A stretch of DNA of 64,000 bases from Candidatus Gastranaerophilales bacterium. Its GTDB lineage: Bacteria > Cyanobacteriota > Vampirovibrionia > Gastranaerophilales > Gastranaerophilaceae. Positions 9,241-17,945 of this stretch are shown here, in pieces. The notes under the pieces are model-generated. The model had not been told where the DNA came from, made no database searches, and saw nothing but the letters and a program-made list of their open reading frames with translations. Where the stretch lies: assembly GCA_944326425.1 (NCBI GenBank), contig CALVDX010000002.1:1-64000 (forward strand), written 5' to 3'. The translations under genes and the position numbers were made by a program. Each line of letters starts with the position of its first letter. Position 1 is the stretch's first letter.

Positions 9241-10167
9241 ATGGGAATTAATGAGACAAATTTTAACCCGTTCAATCCGGGCAGTTACTACAGCGGTCAA
9301 TCAGGCAGCGCTGCAGGATTTTCATCTGCCTTTAATCCGTTTAACCCAGTTGGCGAAAGCCCGTCGGGCTGTTATCCCTCTACATTTGGTTATACATCTT
9401 CGGGGGCGATTCAAGAGACGGACAGCTTTATCCGCACAACCACCAAACAGCCGGTTAAAGAGCTTTACGGTATTGATAAATTCAACGCAATGAGTGAAGC
9501 AGAACGCGCGCTTATTGAGATTTCACCGGATACAAGAAAACAGATTGATGAAGTTCTTACAATGACAAATACCATAGAAAAAGAACTCAAAAACAGATAC
9601 CCGAAGGGTGTAAACCTCGTCGGACTCGGTCGTTCACCGTCACTGCTGATGGAAATATTCAAAGCAAAAGGGTACGACACAAAAACCTGCGCACTCTCCA
9701 ACCTTACAGGCGGCGAGTATGATATAAGCGGCAAATACAGCTACTTAAAACAATTGGATCCGAACGACGTAAAAGCGTATAATGAATACTTAAAAGAACT
9801 GGGGCTTACACCGGAAAAAATCAAAGCAAGCCCTAAACCAACCGTTTTTGTAGACTATACGAGAACGGGGAACTCGCTGAGAAGCTTTGCTGAACTTCTG
9901 AAACGCCCTGAAATCGGCATCGGAAATCTGGATAATGTTGCCTTCCTAAGTCTCAATAAAGACCTGATGCCCAACCAGACGATGGCGGATAAAGCCCTGA
10001 TTGACAAATTCTGGGAAAAACTGGGGATAAAAAACTTCTCCTTCACCCCGCGTGTAAATATTTCAGAGATAGGCAGAGCCGGAGAAATCGTACACAACTT
10101 TAAACCCGCAGATAGCGCTGTAAAATTCCTGCTGCAGGCTGTAAAAGTTATTAAAGGCAGAGTATAG
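9241..10167 (+). CDS. Unknown protein with phosphoribosyltransferase-like motif
   Basis: The 308-residue protein has a low-complexity N-terminus with the motif NPFNP twice (about 7-11 and 35-39). From about residue 80 it looks folded. The stretch TVFVDYTRTGNSLRSF resembles the PRPP-binding loop of type I phosphoribosyltransferases (two hydrophobic strands, Asp, then TxTG), and the earlier VNLVGLGRSPSLLMEIF resembles their first loop. The usual second acidic residue of the DD/DE pair is Tyr here. A PRTase-like fold is an inference and the substrate is unknown. There is no Shine-Dalgarno sequence before the ATG. The last 105 bp overlap a doubtful ORF on the other strand. Confidence 0.7.
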   Translation: MGINETNFNPFNPGSYYSGQSGSAAGFSSAFNPFNPVGESPSGCYPSTFGYTSSGAIQETDSFIRTTTKQPVKELYGIDKFNAMSEAERALIEISPDTRKQIDEVLTMTNTIEKELKNRYPKGVNLVGLGRSPSLLMEIFKAKGYDTKTCALSNLTGGEYDISGKYSYLKQLDPNDVKAYNEYLKELGLTPEKIKASPKPTVFVDYTRTGNSLRSFAELLKRPEIGIGNLDNVAFLSLNKDLMPNQTMADKALIDKFWEKLGIKNFSFTPRVNISEIGRAGEIVHNFKPADSAVKFLLQAVKVIKGRV

Positions 10168-10305
10168 AACTACAATAAACCAACCATTATTAGCCCTTGC
10201 CTGATAAGAATATTTTGATATCACAACAGTTGATTCAGCCTTTTTCCTGCATTCTTCTCCGGTAATAGAAATCAAACAGGCAGGATTACACTCCCTACAG
10301 GTCAT
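10063..10305 (-). CDS. Doubtful small Cys-containing ORF (80 aa)
   Basis: The ATG at 10305 has GGAG 9 nt upstream and the N-terminus shows a Cys cluster (MTCRECNPACLISITGEEC). However, 105 bp overlap the 3' end of the convergent gene at 9241-10167, and the C-terminal half lies entirely in that overlap. It may be a small real gene, a truncated one, or chance. The rest of the 10168-10420 interval shows nothing else recognisable. Confidence 0.25.
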   Translation of the reverse strand: MTCRECNPACLISITGEECRKKAESTVVISKYSYQARANNGWFIVVLYSAFNNFYSLQQEFYSAICGFKVVYDFSGSAYL

Positions 10306-10420
10306 TGTTTAGCACTCCGGGAAAGAATCGGGTGTATTTTAAATTGCAGCCATTAGAATTGCATTGTATCCAGTAAAAACACAAATGTAATATCTATTAA
10401 TTGTACTAATAAACAGAATC

Positions 10421-10445
10421 AAAAAAAGCCGGAGAAATCTCCGGC
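10421..10445 (-). terminator. Intrinsic terminator of the lipase-like gene
   Basis: Read on the minus strand, GCCGGAGA pairs with TCTCCGGC around a 2-nt loop (10428-10445), followed by seven T (10427-10421). It lies 35 bp after the lipase-like stop codon. Confidence 0.9.
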
Positions 10446-10480
10446 AACTATTACATAAAACAAACAAAAGGAGTAATGAC

Positions 10481-11560
10481 CTACTTATACACATCCATAT
10501 AAAAATCCAAGGCTTTATCTAATTCCTCTTTATTCATATCCGTAAGTTTTTTATTGGGGTCAAATCCCGCATCATCAGGCAATGAACGCCAGTGTCCCTC
10601 GACACGCGTTCCGTCCATCCTGCGGTATTCCTTGATATAAATCTTGCCGCCGTAAGATACAGGCTTAACCTCAGGAGGCGTTTGGTTAAAAGAATCCACA
10701 AATTGATAAAACTTGTCTCGATACGTATGCTTGTCCATATATGTATTGTATTTATCAACAACTCTTTTCGCTTCCGGTTTCAACTTCTCCGGCATACCCA
10801 TTAATTCTTCGATATACAAGTCCAACGCCTCATCAATTTTAGGATGTAAATCTTTCAAGGGTAACATCTTTTTCATGCTTTTACTTATTTCTGCTTTTAT
10901 TGGTTGTATTTCTTCCCAGTATTCAAGCTCCTCTTTTTTTATTTCCTTTTGATGAGTAACCGGTTTCTGGTTTTTGAAAACATGATCCCCAAAGATTATT
11001 GGACTCCATATGGGATTTTTAGTTTCCAATTCATAGCATTTGCCGACAATATTTTGAGCGTTGCCGCTTGGGAAAAAATCTAATTTGTTGACATAGTTTA
11101 TGATATTCTCAGATTTTGGTTTCTCCCCTTCTCTGATTACAAAATTTCCTACACCTCTGGCGTTGAATGTCACTGTTGGCGCACCGGTTTTTGCTTCTGT
11201 ATATTGTGCAATACTGCCGCCTAATGAGTCACCTGTCAGATATATTGTATAATTTTTATACCTTTCTTTGCATTGTTCATATAGTTCAACTCCTTGTATA
11301 AACTGGTCAGGTGTCTTGCTTTCTGTTATAAGATCTGCATCATTACCAAGATCCTTAATGCTATGCGTCCCGCCAAAAGCAATAACAATATTATTATCCT
11401 TTTTTAGAATAAAAGCTGAAAATCCCGTTTCAGGGTCTTCTACAGGAACTTCCGCATGGGTATATCCTGCAGGAAGATCATAACCTTTTTCTCCGTATAC
11501 TGCATTTGAGCAGGCTTGTAATTCATTATGAAATTTTATATCCGTTTTAAAATTGTACAT
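10481..11560 (-). CDS. Lipase class 3-like alpha/beta hydrolase
   Basis: The 359-residue protein carries the nucleophile elbow GDSLG at 110-114 with Ser112, preceded by a hydrophobic strand (YTIYLT) and earlier by the strand-turn IVIAFGGT, which resembles the oxyanion-loop region of class 3 lipases. No signal peptide is visible, so it may act in the cytoplasm or leave by another route. The C-terminal part is charged and helical, without recognised domains. AAAGGAAC about 9 nt before the ATG supports the start. It is flanked by a strong terminator and is divergent from the membrane protein at 11618. The substrate is unknown. Confidence 0.75.
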   Translation of the reverse strand: MYNFKTDIKFHNELQACSNAVYGEKGYDLPAGYTHAEVPVEDPETGFSAFILKKDNNIVIAFGGTHSIKDLGNDADLITESKTPDQFIQGVELYEQCKERYKNYTIYLTGDSLGGSIAQYTEAKTGAPTVTFNARGVGNFVIREGEKPKSENIINYVNKLDFFPSGNAQNIVGKCYELETKNPIWSPIIFGDHVFKNQKPVTHQKEIKKEELEYWEEIQPIKAEISKSMKKMLPLKDLHPKIDEALDLYIEELMGMPEKLKPEAKRVVDKYNTYMDKHTYRDKFYQFVDSFNQTPPEVKPVSYGGKIYIKEYRRMDGTRVEGHWRSLPDDAGFDPNKKLTDMNKEELDKALDFYMDVYK

Positions 11561-11582
11561 GTTTATTTGTTCCTTTCTTTAA

Positions 11583-11611
11583 TTGTAAAATTTATAAAAA
11601 TATGTTACTAT
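11583..11611 (+). promoter_or_regulatory. Promoter of the membrane protein gene, predicted leaderless
   Basis: TTGTAA (11583-11588), a 17-bp spacer and TACTAT (11606-11611) with TGT just upstream form an extended -10 promoter. The ATG at 11618 follows after 6 nt. Confidence 0.7.
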
Positions 11612-11617
11612 TTTTAT

Positions 11618-12217
11618 ATGAGTATTAACTTAACCAAACTATCCCAAAAACCAAGTATCAAATACCTGATGTTACAAGGTTCGGTTTTATTGACCTCCAT
11701 AGCTGCGGGGCTGGTGACCTATTTAGGGTTTTTGTTTATACCGGAAACTACAGCCTGGAGCTTATTTTCTTACCTTCTTACCGCCTGGGTCCTTATATTT
11801 CCATTCGGTATATTATATGCTTTTTTAGGATTTATAATCTCGGTAATTATAAGGCGTGATAAGTGGTTGTATAGTTTACCCGTGGCATTTATAACCCTTA
11901 GTATTTGTGCGTTTTTTTGCTCCGTATATCAATACATGTACGTTAGTATTGATATACAGGGAGACGCGATGGGTTCACCTTTCTTTTGGTTAAATTTTGG
12001 TTTCATCTCTTTACCAGCTTTTCTCGTCTTTTTTTTTACAATAGTTTTACCGGTATATTTGATATTATTAATATTCGATTTTATATTAAAGCCGTCATCA
12101 GACTCACCTCCTTTACCTGGTAGAGACAGGCTCCGGTTATACATTAAATTATTCGGGGCGGGATTATTCATCTTAATTTGTCTGGTGTACGTTTCTATGG
12201 TTTTTTACATACTATAG
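11618..12217 (+). CDS. Multi-pass membrane protein of unknown function (199 aa)
   Basis: At least four long hydrophobic segments are visible (about 17-38, 45-72, 80-100, 118-150) plus a last one near the C-terminus, with short charged loops. I chose 11618 rather than the upstream ATG at 11528 because the longer form would overlap the divergent lipase-like gene, and because an extended -10 box ends 6 nt before 11618. No family is recognised; a small inner-membrane protein is all that can be said. Confidence 0.6.
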   Translation: MSINLTKLSQKPSIKYLMLQGSVLLTSIAAGLVTYLGFLFIPETTAWSLFSYLLTAWVLIFPFGILYAFLGFIISVIIRRDKWLYSLPVAFITLSICAFFCSVYQYMYVSIDIQGDAMGSPFFWLNFGFISLPAFLVFFFTIVLPVYLILLIFDFILKPSSDSPPLPGRDRLRLYIKLFGAGLFILICLVYVSMVFYIL

Positions 12218-12575
12218 GGTAAGCCCCGGATTAAGTAATCCCGATTTTTAAGTGCTGCAGCATCCCAAAATCAATAAAACAATACTACCAAATTTTTCAA
12301 AATAACCCCAAGAAATGTTACGAAAACTTTACATCTTATCTAGAACCCACTCTGCACAATGGATAGATACCGAAAAAATAGCCTCAAACCTAAATATATT
12401 CTGCTCAAATTTAATTCAAATCGCTGTATCTTTCTTATAATAAGTATTGCATACAATAAATTTTAAAATTAAGGAATCAAAAAACACCTGATTTATGTAT
12501 TAAATACAATATTAATATACACAATATAAAACAACTCTTCAGATAAAGCCTTAACGCGAGTAAGGCTGATTTATT
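12218..12575. other. Non-coding gap between membrane protein and tyrS terminator
   Basis: About 360 bp of AT-rich sequence without a convincing gene. The only structure I see is a hairpin pairing AGCCTTA (12547-12553) with TAAGGCT (12561-12567), followed by a short T-rich stretch, possibly a weak plus-strand terminator. Confidence 0.5.
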
Positions 12576-12612
12576 AAAAAAAGCCGTGCGGGATTAGGTA
12601 GCTCCGCACGGC
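12576..12612 (-). terminator. Intrinsic terminator of tyrS
   Basis: On the minus strand GCCGTGCGG (12612-12604) pairs with CCGCACGGC (12591-12583), followed by a run of seven T (12582-12576). It lies about 40 bp after the tyrS stop. Confidence 0.92.
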
Positions 12613-12652
12613 TTCTATTCTTCACTAATTTACAAATCCCTGCTTGCAGCTT

Positions 12653-13879
12653 CTATTTTGTCACAAGTTTTGCAAACTTTCTTTTACCTGCCTGTAAAAC
12701 CGCCCCTGAAAGATTTTCCAGAATAAGCCCCATATCAGAAACCTTTTCGCCGTCAAGTTTTACACCGCCGCCCTGAACAAGACGTTTTGCCTCGCCCTTT
12801 GATGCCGTAAAGCCTAATTCCACAAGCAAATCAAGCAGCAGCTTGCCGTTTTCAACCTCAACCGTCTGAATATCATCAGGAATACCCTTGTTTGAAACAA
12901 CATTAATAAAATCAGCCTGTGCGGCGTCCGCGCCGTCATTTCCGTGATATTCCGCAGTGATTGTATGTGCGAGTTTCATTTTTAAATCACGCGGATTTAT
13001 ACTTGAAGATGCAATTTGTTCATCCATTTTATTAAGTTCGTCCGCCGAAACATCCGTCAGTAATGAATAATAACGGGTTATCATATTATCCGGTATAGAC
13101 ATAAGTTTGCCGAACATATCTTTTGCGCTGTCAGTAAGCGAAATACAGTGTTCCGGATAAGTTTTCGACATCTTCACAACCCCGTCCGTACCCTCCAGCA
13201 ACGGAAGCAGGCATACCAATTGCGGATATTTTTTACCGTAAGCAGTCTGAATATCACGCCCCAAAAGCGTATTAAATCTCTGGTCTGTACCGCCAAGTTC
13301 TATATCTGCGTCAATCTCAACAGAATCATAAGCCTGCATAAGCGGGTAGAAAAATTCCACTATAGAAATAGGTTTGCCCTCCGCATAGCGCTTTGCAAAA
13401 TCATCTCTTGTCATCATTTGCGCAACCGTTACTTTAGAAGAAAGTTTAAGCAAATCCGTAAAGCTCATCTTATGAAGCCAATCAGCGTTATTAACAACTT
13501 CCGCCTCAGAGACATCAAGAACTCTTGACATTTGTTCAAAATACGTTTCGGCATTCTTTTCAACCTCTTCTTTACTTAGCGCGGGGCGGGTTTCGGATTT
13601 TCCTGACGGGTCGCCGACCATTGCAGTTGCGCCGCCAACCAGCAGCACAATTTTATGCCCGAGTTTTTGAAACTCTCTTAACTTTCTCATAACAACCGTA
13701 TGCCCGAGATGTAAATCAGGACGCGTAGGATCCATACCGAGTTTTATTCTGAGCGGTTTTCCCGTATCATGCGAATACTGAAACTTCGCCGCCAACTCTT
13801 CAATCCCGCCCGGGAGAATTTCGCTGTTGCGGGCAATCATCTTTGCCTGTTCTATAAATTCTTCTCTTATCTCTGTCAT
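12653..13879 (-). CDS. tyrS: Tyrosyl-tRNA synthetase
   Basis: TyrS charges tRNA-Tyr with tyrosine. The 408-residue class I synthetase shows the HIGH-type motif as HLGH at 57-60, the KMSKS motif as KMSKT at 236-240, and the tyrosine pocket region with ADIELGGTDQRFN. A C-terminal S4-like RNA-binding domain (about 345-408, SKGEAKRLVQGGGVKLDG) completes the bacterial architecture. AAAGGA lies 10 nt before the ATG. It begins 18 nt after the efflux pump gene on the same strand, so it probably shares that transcript. Confidence 0.96.
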   Translation of the reverse strand: MTEIREEFIEQAKMIARNSEILPGGIEELAAKFQYSHDTGKPLRIKLGMDPTRPDLHLGHTVVMRKLREFQKLGHKIVLLVGGATAMVGDPSGKSETRPALSKEEVEKNAETYFEQMSRVLDVSEAEVVNNADWLHKMSFTDLLKLSSKVTVAQMMTRDDFAKRYAEGKPISIVEFFYPLMQAYDSVEIDADIELGGTDQRFNTLLGRDIQTAYGKKYPQLVCLLPLLEGTDGVVKMSKTYPEHCISLTDSAKDMFGKLMSIPDNMITRYYSLLTDVSADELNKMDEQIASSSINPRDLKMKLAHTITAEYHGNDGADAAQADFINVVSNKGIPDDIQTVEVENGKLLLDLLVELGFTASKGEAKRLVQGGGVKLDGEKVSDMGLILENLSGAVLQAGKRKFAKLVTK

Positions 13880-13897
13880 ACTTATATTTTCCTTTCA

Positions 13898-15445
13898 TTA
13901 TTTTTTAAAAGTTTTAACAAGAAAAACCAATGGTATTATTATAATACAAGCAACCGCATAAATCCTGAAACTGTCAATAAACGCCCATAATGTTGATTGC
14001 TGTATCATTTCGTTATATAAAAGGTTTTGTCCCAGATATGACGCGGTATGCGGATCAACGTTTGTCATAAACATAGACGAATAAGCCTGCAGTTTTTGGT
14101 TAAATATATCATTAAGCGGGTGAAGTTTCCCGACAAGCATATACTGGTGGATTTGTGAAAATCTTGAAATCATAGTTGAAACAATAGACGTACCGATTGC
14201 ACCGCCTATAATCTTAAGTAAGTTCTGCAATCCGCTTGCGTTAGTCATTTGTTCGTTAGAAATAGTCATTACAGACAAAGAAATAATCGGCACCATCGCA
14301 AACCCCATTCCTAAACCAAAAATAAAGTTCGGAACTTCAACGTTAAGCGATGATATTTCAAGGTTAAGAAACCCTAAAATCCACCCCGCAATTCCCATCA
14401 GGGCAAGCCCAAAGGCTACAAGCCACCTGTTATCTACTTTATTTGCAAGTTGACCGCAAAAGACAAGCGCAATCAATGCACCCAACCCGCGGGGCATCAT
14501 GGTTATACCGCTTAAAAACGCATCATAACCCATCATAGACTGCAAAAACTGCGGCAGAATTGCCATTGAAGCAAGCATAACCCCCTGCATAACAACCTGT
14601 ACAAATGTTCCGATAAAATAGTTTTTATCTTTCAATACCGACAAATCAACCAGCGGATGCTTATTTTTTATTTGAGAAATTACAAAAGCAATTAAAGCAA
14701 TTACCGATATAATTGAAAGTCTTGTAATAAGTTTGGATCCGAACCAATCAAGGTCGTTCCCTTTGTCAAGCACTACCTGCAGAGTTACAAGCCACAAGAA
14801 CAGGAAAAAGAACCCCAGAAAATCAGTTTTTACCCCGGGCTGTCTGCGTGCGTACGGCGGATCTTCAATAAGCTGTTTTGCCAATATCAGAGAAACAATA
14901 CCTATCGGAATGTTAATAAAATAAATATACGGCCAAGACCAGTTGATAGTAAGCCATCCGCCTACTATAGGACCTATTATAGGCGCAATAACTACAACCA
15001 GCCCGAACATTGCCATAGCTTTACCGCGAACCTGCGGCTCAAAGTTTTCCAAAAGACAAGCCTGCGCAATAGGCAGCAGCCCGCCGCCGCCTATCCCCTG
15101 CAAAATTCGTGAAAATATCATCATTTCATTGGAAGTTGATATCCCACATAAAAACGATGCACATGAAAATATTGCAATTGAGAGCATAAAAAAGTTTTTA
15201 CGCCCCATAACCTTAGAGAACCAGCCAACCATCGGAATTACAATACCGCTGGCAACAAGATAACTGGTCAATATCCACATTGACTCCTGACGGCTTATTG
15301 AAAAAGAGCCCGCCATATACGGCAGCGCAACGTTTGCAATAGTTTCATCCAACACAAACATAAATGCAGCACCCATTAAGGGAATTGAGGCTAACCACGG
15401 ATTAATCCTAGGTTTCCACTCCTCGGCTGCAATTTCATCACTCAT
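13898..15445 (-). CDS. DHA2 (EmrB/QacA) family MFS efflux transporter
   Basis: A 14-helix drug:proton antiporter of the major facilitator superfamily. The 515-residue chain shows the DHA2 opening with FVLDETIANVALP, the GWFSKVMGRKN loop 2-3 motif, and the motif C-like stretch (GPIVGGWL). The start at 15445 is preferred: GAGG sits 8 nt upstream of it, whereas the ATG two codons earlier is too close to that site and longer forms run into a repeat array. EmrB-type pumps usually work with an EmrA adaptor and an outer-membrane channel; neither gene is nearby. The substrate is unknown. Confidence 0.92.
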   Translation of the reverse strand: MSDEIAAEEWKPRINPWLASIPLMGAAFMFVLDETIANVALPYMAGSFSISRQESMWILTSYLVASGIVIPMVGWFSKVMGRKNFFMLSIAIFSCASFLCGISTSNEMMIFSRILQGIGGGGLLPIAQACLLENFEPQVRGKAMAMFGLVVVIAPIIGPIVGGWLTINWSWPYIYFINIPIGIVSLILAKQLIEDPPYARRQPGVKTDFLGFFFLFLWLVTLQVVLDKGNDLDWFGSKLITRLSIISVIALIAFVISQIKNKHPLVDLSVLKDKNYFIGTFVQVVMQGVMLASMAILPQFLQSMMGYDAFLSGITMMPRGLGALIALVFCGQLANKVDNRWLVAFGLALMGIAGWILGFLNLEISSLNVEVPNFIFGLGMGFAMVPIISLSVMTISNEQMTNASGLQNLLKIIGGAIGTSIVSTMISRFSQIHQYMLVGKLHPLNDIFNQKLQAYSSMFMTNVDPHTASYLGQNLLYNEMIQQSTLWAFIDSFRIYAVACIIIIPLVFLVKTFKK

Positions 15446-15494
15446 GTTCATATCCTCTTTTTTACTGACCCGATTATAATACCCCAAATACAAA

Positions 15495-15762
15495 AGGGGG
15501 TAAAGGGGGGTAAATGATTCTGTCATGTCGGGATAAAAACTACAGGCTTAATGAGGGGGGGGTAAATGTACTTTACATTTGAATAATAACTACAAGCTTG
15601 ATGCAGAGGGAGGGGTAAATGTTACTTTACGCCTCAATAAAAACTACAGGCTGAATGCATGGGAGGGGTAAATATTTCTCCTACATTGAAATAATGACTA
15701 CAAGCCTGATACAGGGGGGATGTATCCGCCACGTTCCAATAGTAACCACAAGCCTTACAAAG
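15495..15762. repeat. Tandem array of five GGGGTAAA-headed ~50-bp units
   Basis: Five diverged units are arranged head to tail. The ACTACA anchor recurs at 15539, 15589, 15643 and 15697, with ACCACA at 15745, so the periods are 50, 54, 54 and 48 bp. Four of the units read roughly as a G-run plus TAAATG, a variable CT-rich part, AATAATGACTACAAGC, then TGATGCAG; the fifth has lost the TAAA. Single or paired units of the same family occur at 7298, 25019, 50504 and 54003, always between genes. No open frame runs through the array. Confidence 0.85.
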
Positions 15763-15777
15763 AGAGCAAAACATAGG

Positions 15778-15795
15778 GGTTATAAATTCATAACC
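15778..15795. promoter_or_regulatory. Palindrome upstream of the HepT-like gene
   Basis: GGTTAT (15778-15783) and ATAACC (15790-15795) form a 6-bp inverted repeat about 65 bp before the HEPN start, near a TATAAAA-type -10 region. It could be an operator for autoregulation, as is common in toxin-antitoxin loci, but this is inference. Confidence 0.3.
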
Positions 15796-15860
15796 GGTAT
15801 TTCAAAAATATAAAATTTAAGTTATTATAAGTAGTATAAAAATTAAGAGGATACAAATTA

Positions 15861-16268
15861 ATGCTTGACATTTCTAACCTTGAAAATGCTTATCAGACCT
15901 TAAAGACTTGTTACAACGATTTCTTATTAAATCAAAATTCACCGCTTGCAGAATACATTGCAGACTCCTGTGTAAAGAGATTTGAATACACTCTGGAAAC
16001 CGCATGGAAATTAGCAAAGAAAATATTTATACAAAAATACGGCAAAACAGAACAGGAACTTACGGTTAATAATATTTTCCGCTTTATGCAGGGGTACGGA
16101 TATACAATCAACTGGGAAAATTGGCGCAAATATTATCAGAAGAGAAACGACACAGCACACGAATATAATCTTGTTAAGTCAAGGGAACTTCTTGAACTAG
16201 TCCCGAACTTAATAGAAGATACCGAATTTTTCATAAATAAGTTAAAAGAGGATGCAAATGCCAATTAA
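15861..16268 (+). CDS. HEPN (HepT/HI0074-type) toxin-like protein
   Basis: The 135-residue all-helical protein belongs to the HI0074/HepT group paired with minimal nucleotidyltransferases. It carries the R-x4-H-x-Y motif as RNDTAHEY with Arg95, His100 and Tyr102. In characterised HepT-MntA pairs these residues make an RNase, and the partner silences it by adding AMP to the Tyr. AAGAGG about 10 nt upstream supports the start. It overlaps the MNT gene by 11 bp. Close paralogues lie at 63563 and, more distantly, at 61532. Toxicity here is inferred from the family. Confidence 0.88.
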   Translation: MLDISNLENAYQTLKTCYNDFLLNQNSPLAEYIADSCVKRFEYTLETAWKLAKKIFIQKYGKTEQELTVNNIFRFMQGYGYTINWENWRKYYQKRNDTAHEYNLVKSRELLELVPNLIEDTEFFINKLKEDANAN

Positions 16269-16554
16269 AGGAGTGACGCAAGAGGAAGAACAAATAATAA
16301 AATCTATCCTTGCACCTTACAAAGATGATTATGAATTTTATTATTACGGCTCAAGGGTAAAAGGAAATTTCCGCCCGCTTTCTGACCTTGATATTTTAGT
16401 AAAAAGTAAGTCTGAAATTAAGATACAAGTAATAGAGGCTTTAAGAAATTCTTTTGATGAAAGTTATTTACCTTATGTCGTTAACCTTTCTTATAATATT
16501 GATGAAACTTTTTACAACCTTATAAAAGCAGATCTGGTAAAAGCAATTGATTAA
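16258..16554 (+). CDS. Minimal nucleotidyltransferase (MntA/HI0073-type) antitoxin-like
   Basis: The 98-residue protein has the nucleotidyltransferase signature GS-x10-DxD, with Gly31-Ser32 and Asp43/Asp45. I chose the ATG at 16258 because AAGAGG lies 6 nt upstream; the ATG two codons earlier is too close. In known pairs this enzyme adds AMP to the HEPN partner. It overlaps the HEPN gene by 11 bp. Confidence 0.87.
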   Translation: MPIKGVTQEEEQIIKSILAPYKDDYEFYYYGSRVKGNFRPLSDLDILVKSKSEIKIQVIEALRNSFDESYLPYVVNLSYNIDETFYNLIKADLVKAID

Positions 16555-16570
16555 TAAAATATCCGGTTTG

Positions 16571-16579
16571 TGCTAAAAT
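16571..16579 (+). promoter_or_regulatory. Extended -10 of rimO, predicted leaderless
   Basis: TGC (16571-16573) followed by TAAAAT (16574-16579) forms an extended -10, and the rimO ATG follows 6 nt later. No good -35 is visible at 17 bp, which extended -10 promoters tolerate. Confidence 0.6.
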
Positions 16580-16585
16580 CAATTT

Positions 16586-17893
16586 ATGACAAAAATAGCA
16601 ATAATCAGCCACGGATGTGCAAAAAACTTAATCGACAGCGAACTTATTTTCGGGCTGCTTGCAGAAAACGGGTATGAAGTTTCGCTTGATGACAGCAATG
16701 CCGATATTGTAATTATCAACACCTGTTCGTTTATTTGCGATGCTGAACGCGAATCTGTAAAAAGTATATTAGAACAAATTGAATACGGTAAAAATGTTAT
16801 TGTAACCGGCTGCTTGTCACAAAAACATGCCGGCGAACTTAAAACAGCAATCCCTGAAATTAAAGCCGTTGTCGGTACAACCGATTTCACAAAACTTCCC
16901 GACATAATAGCAAAAATTTCAAAAGGAGAGGAATATATTGAAGATGTAAATACTAATCCGGATTATATTTACCCCGAGAATATCCAACGTCAGCAAATCA
17001 CTATGGGCGCGAGTTCTTATTTAAAAATTGCGGAAGGCTGTAATTATAACTGCGGCTACTGTATAATTCCGCATCTTCGGGGCAAATACCATTCCAGAAA
17101 CATACAAAACATCATCGCGGAAGCTAAAGAGCTTGTAAGCAAAGGCGTAACGGAAATAATACTGATTGCGCAGGATACGTCTTATTATGGTGTTGATATT
17201 TATAACAAGCCCTCTCTTGCGCACCTCCTGGAAGAATTGAATAAAATTGAAGGATTAAGCTGGATACGTATAATGTACACCCATCCGGCAATGATTAATG
17301 ATGAACTTCTTGAAACAATCGCAAAACTGGATAAAGTCGTTAAGTACATAGACATTCCACTACAGCACTCGCATCCGGATATGTTAAAACAGATGAACAG
17401 ACCCATTATGGATTACAGAGAACTTGTCCAACATATGAGAGATAAAATTCCCGGAGTTGCAGTACGTACGGCATTTATTACCGGATATCCGGGAGAAACC
17501 GAAGAAGAGTTTGAACATCTTTACAACTTCATTAAAGATGTCAAATTTGACCGCCTTGGAGTTTTCCGGTATTCACGGGAAAAAGGAACGCCATCTTATT
17601 CAATGAAGCCGCGCATCAGCGCAAAAACAGCAAGAGAGCGTCAGAAAAAACTTATGCAGCTGCAGCAGGAAATTTCACTTGAAAGAAATAAAAGTTTTAT
17701 AGGAAAAACCTTGCCCTGTATAATAGAAGGATTTTCCGATAATGGTTATGTAATTGCAAGAACACAGTATGATGCACCTGAGGTCGACGGTGTAGTTAAT
17801 ATTAAAACTGAAGATGCTGTTGTTCCGGGCGATATTGAGAATGTAAAAATCACCGGAGCAGATGTTTATGATTTATCGGGTACAATAATATAA
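16586..17893 (+). CDS. rimO: Ribosomal protein S12 methylthiotransferase RimO
   Basis: RimO is a radical-SAM enzyme that methylthiolates an aspartate of ribosomal protein S12. The 435-residue chain has the N-terminal MTTase cluster cysteines at Cys11, Cys47 and Cys76, the radical-SAM CxxxCxxC at Cys152, Cys156 and Cys159, and a C-terminal TRAM-like region. GCAKNLIDSE at the N-terminus and CIIPHLRGKYHSR after the cluster point to RimO rather than MiaB. There is no Shine-Dalgarno sequence; an extended -10 ends 6 nt before the ATG. Confidence 0.94.
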   Translation: MTKIAIISHGCAKNLIDSELIFGLLAENGYEVSLDDSNADIVIINTCSFICDAERESVKSILEQIEYGKNVIVTGCLSQKHAGELKTAIPEIKAVVGTTDFTKLPDIIAKISKGEEYIEDVNTNPDYIYPENIQRQQITMGASSYLKIAEGCNYNCGYCIIPHLRGKYHSRNIQNIIAEAKELVSKGVTEIILIAQDTSYYGVDIYNKPSLAHLLEELNKIEGLSWIRIMYTHPAMINDELLETIAKLDKVVKYIDIPLQHSHPDMLKQMNRPIMDYRELVQHMRDKIPGVAVRTAFITGYPGETEEEFEHLYNFIKDVKFDRLGVFRYSREKGTPSYSMKPRISAKTARERQKKLMQLQQEISLERNKSFIGKTLPCIIEGFSDNGYVIARTQYDAPEVDGVVNIKTEDAVVPGDIENVKITGADVYDLSGTII

Positions 17894-17945
17894 AAAATGA
17901 ACTTTTTAGATTTTAAGTCGTTATAAAAGTACAGAGGTAATAAAA

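Noticed and set aside
15495-15762. Possible CRISPR array
   Set aside because: The units lie directly head to tail, differ from each other along their whole length and have no constant repeat/unique spacer alternation. No cas gene is near.
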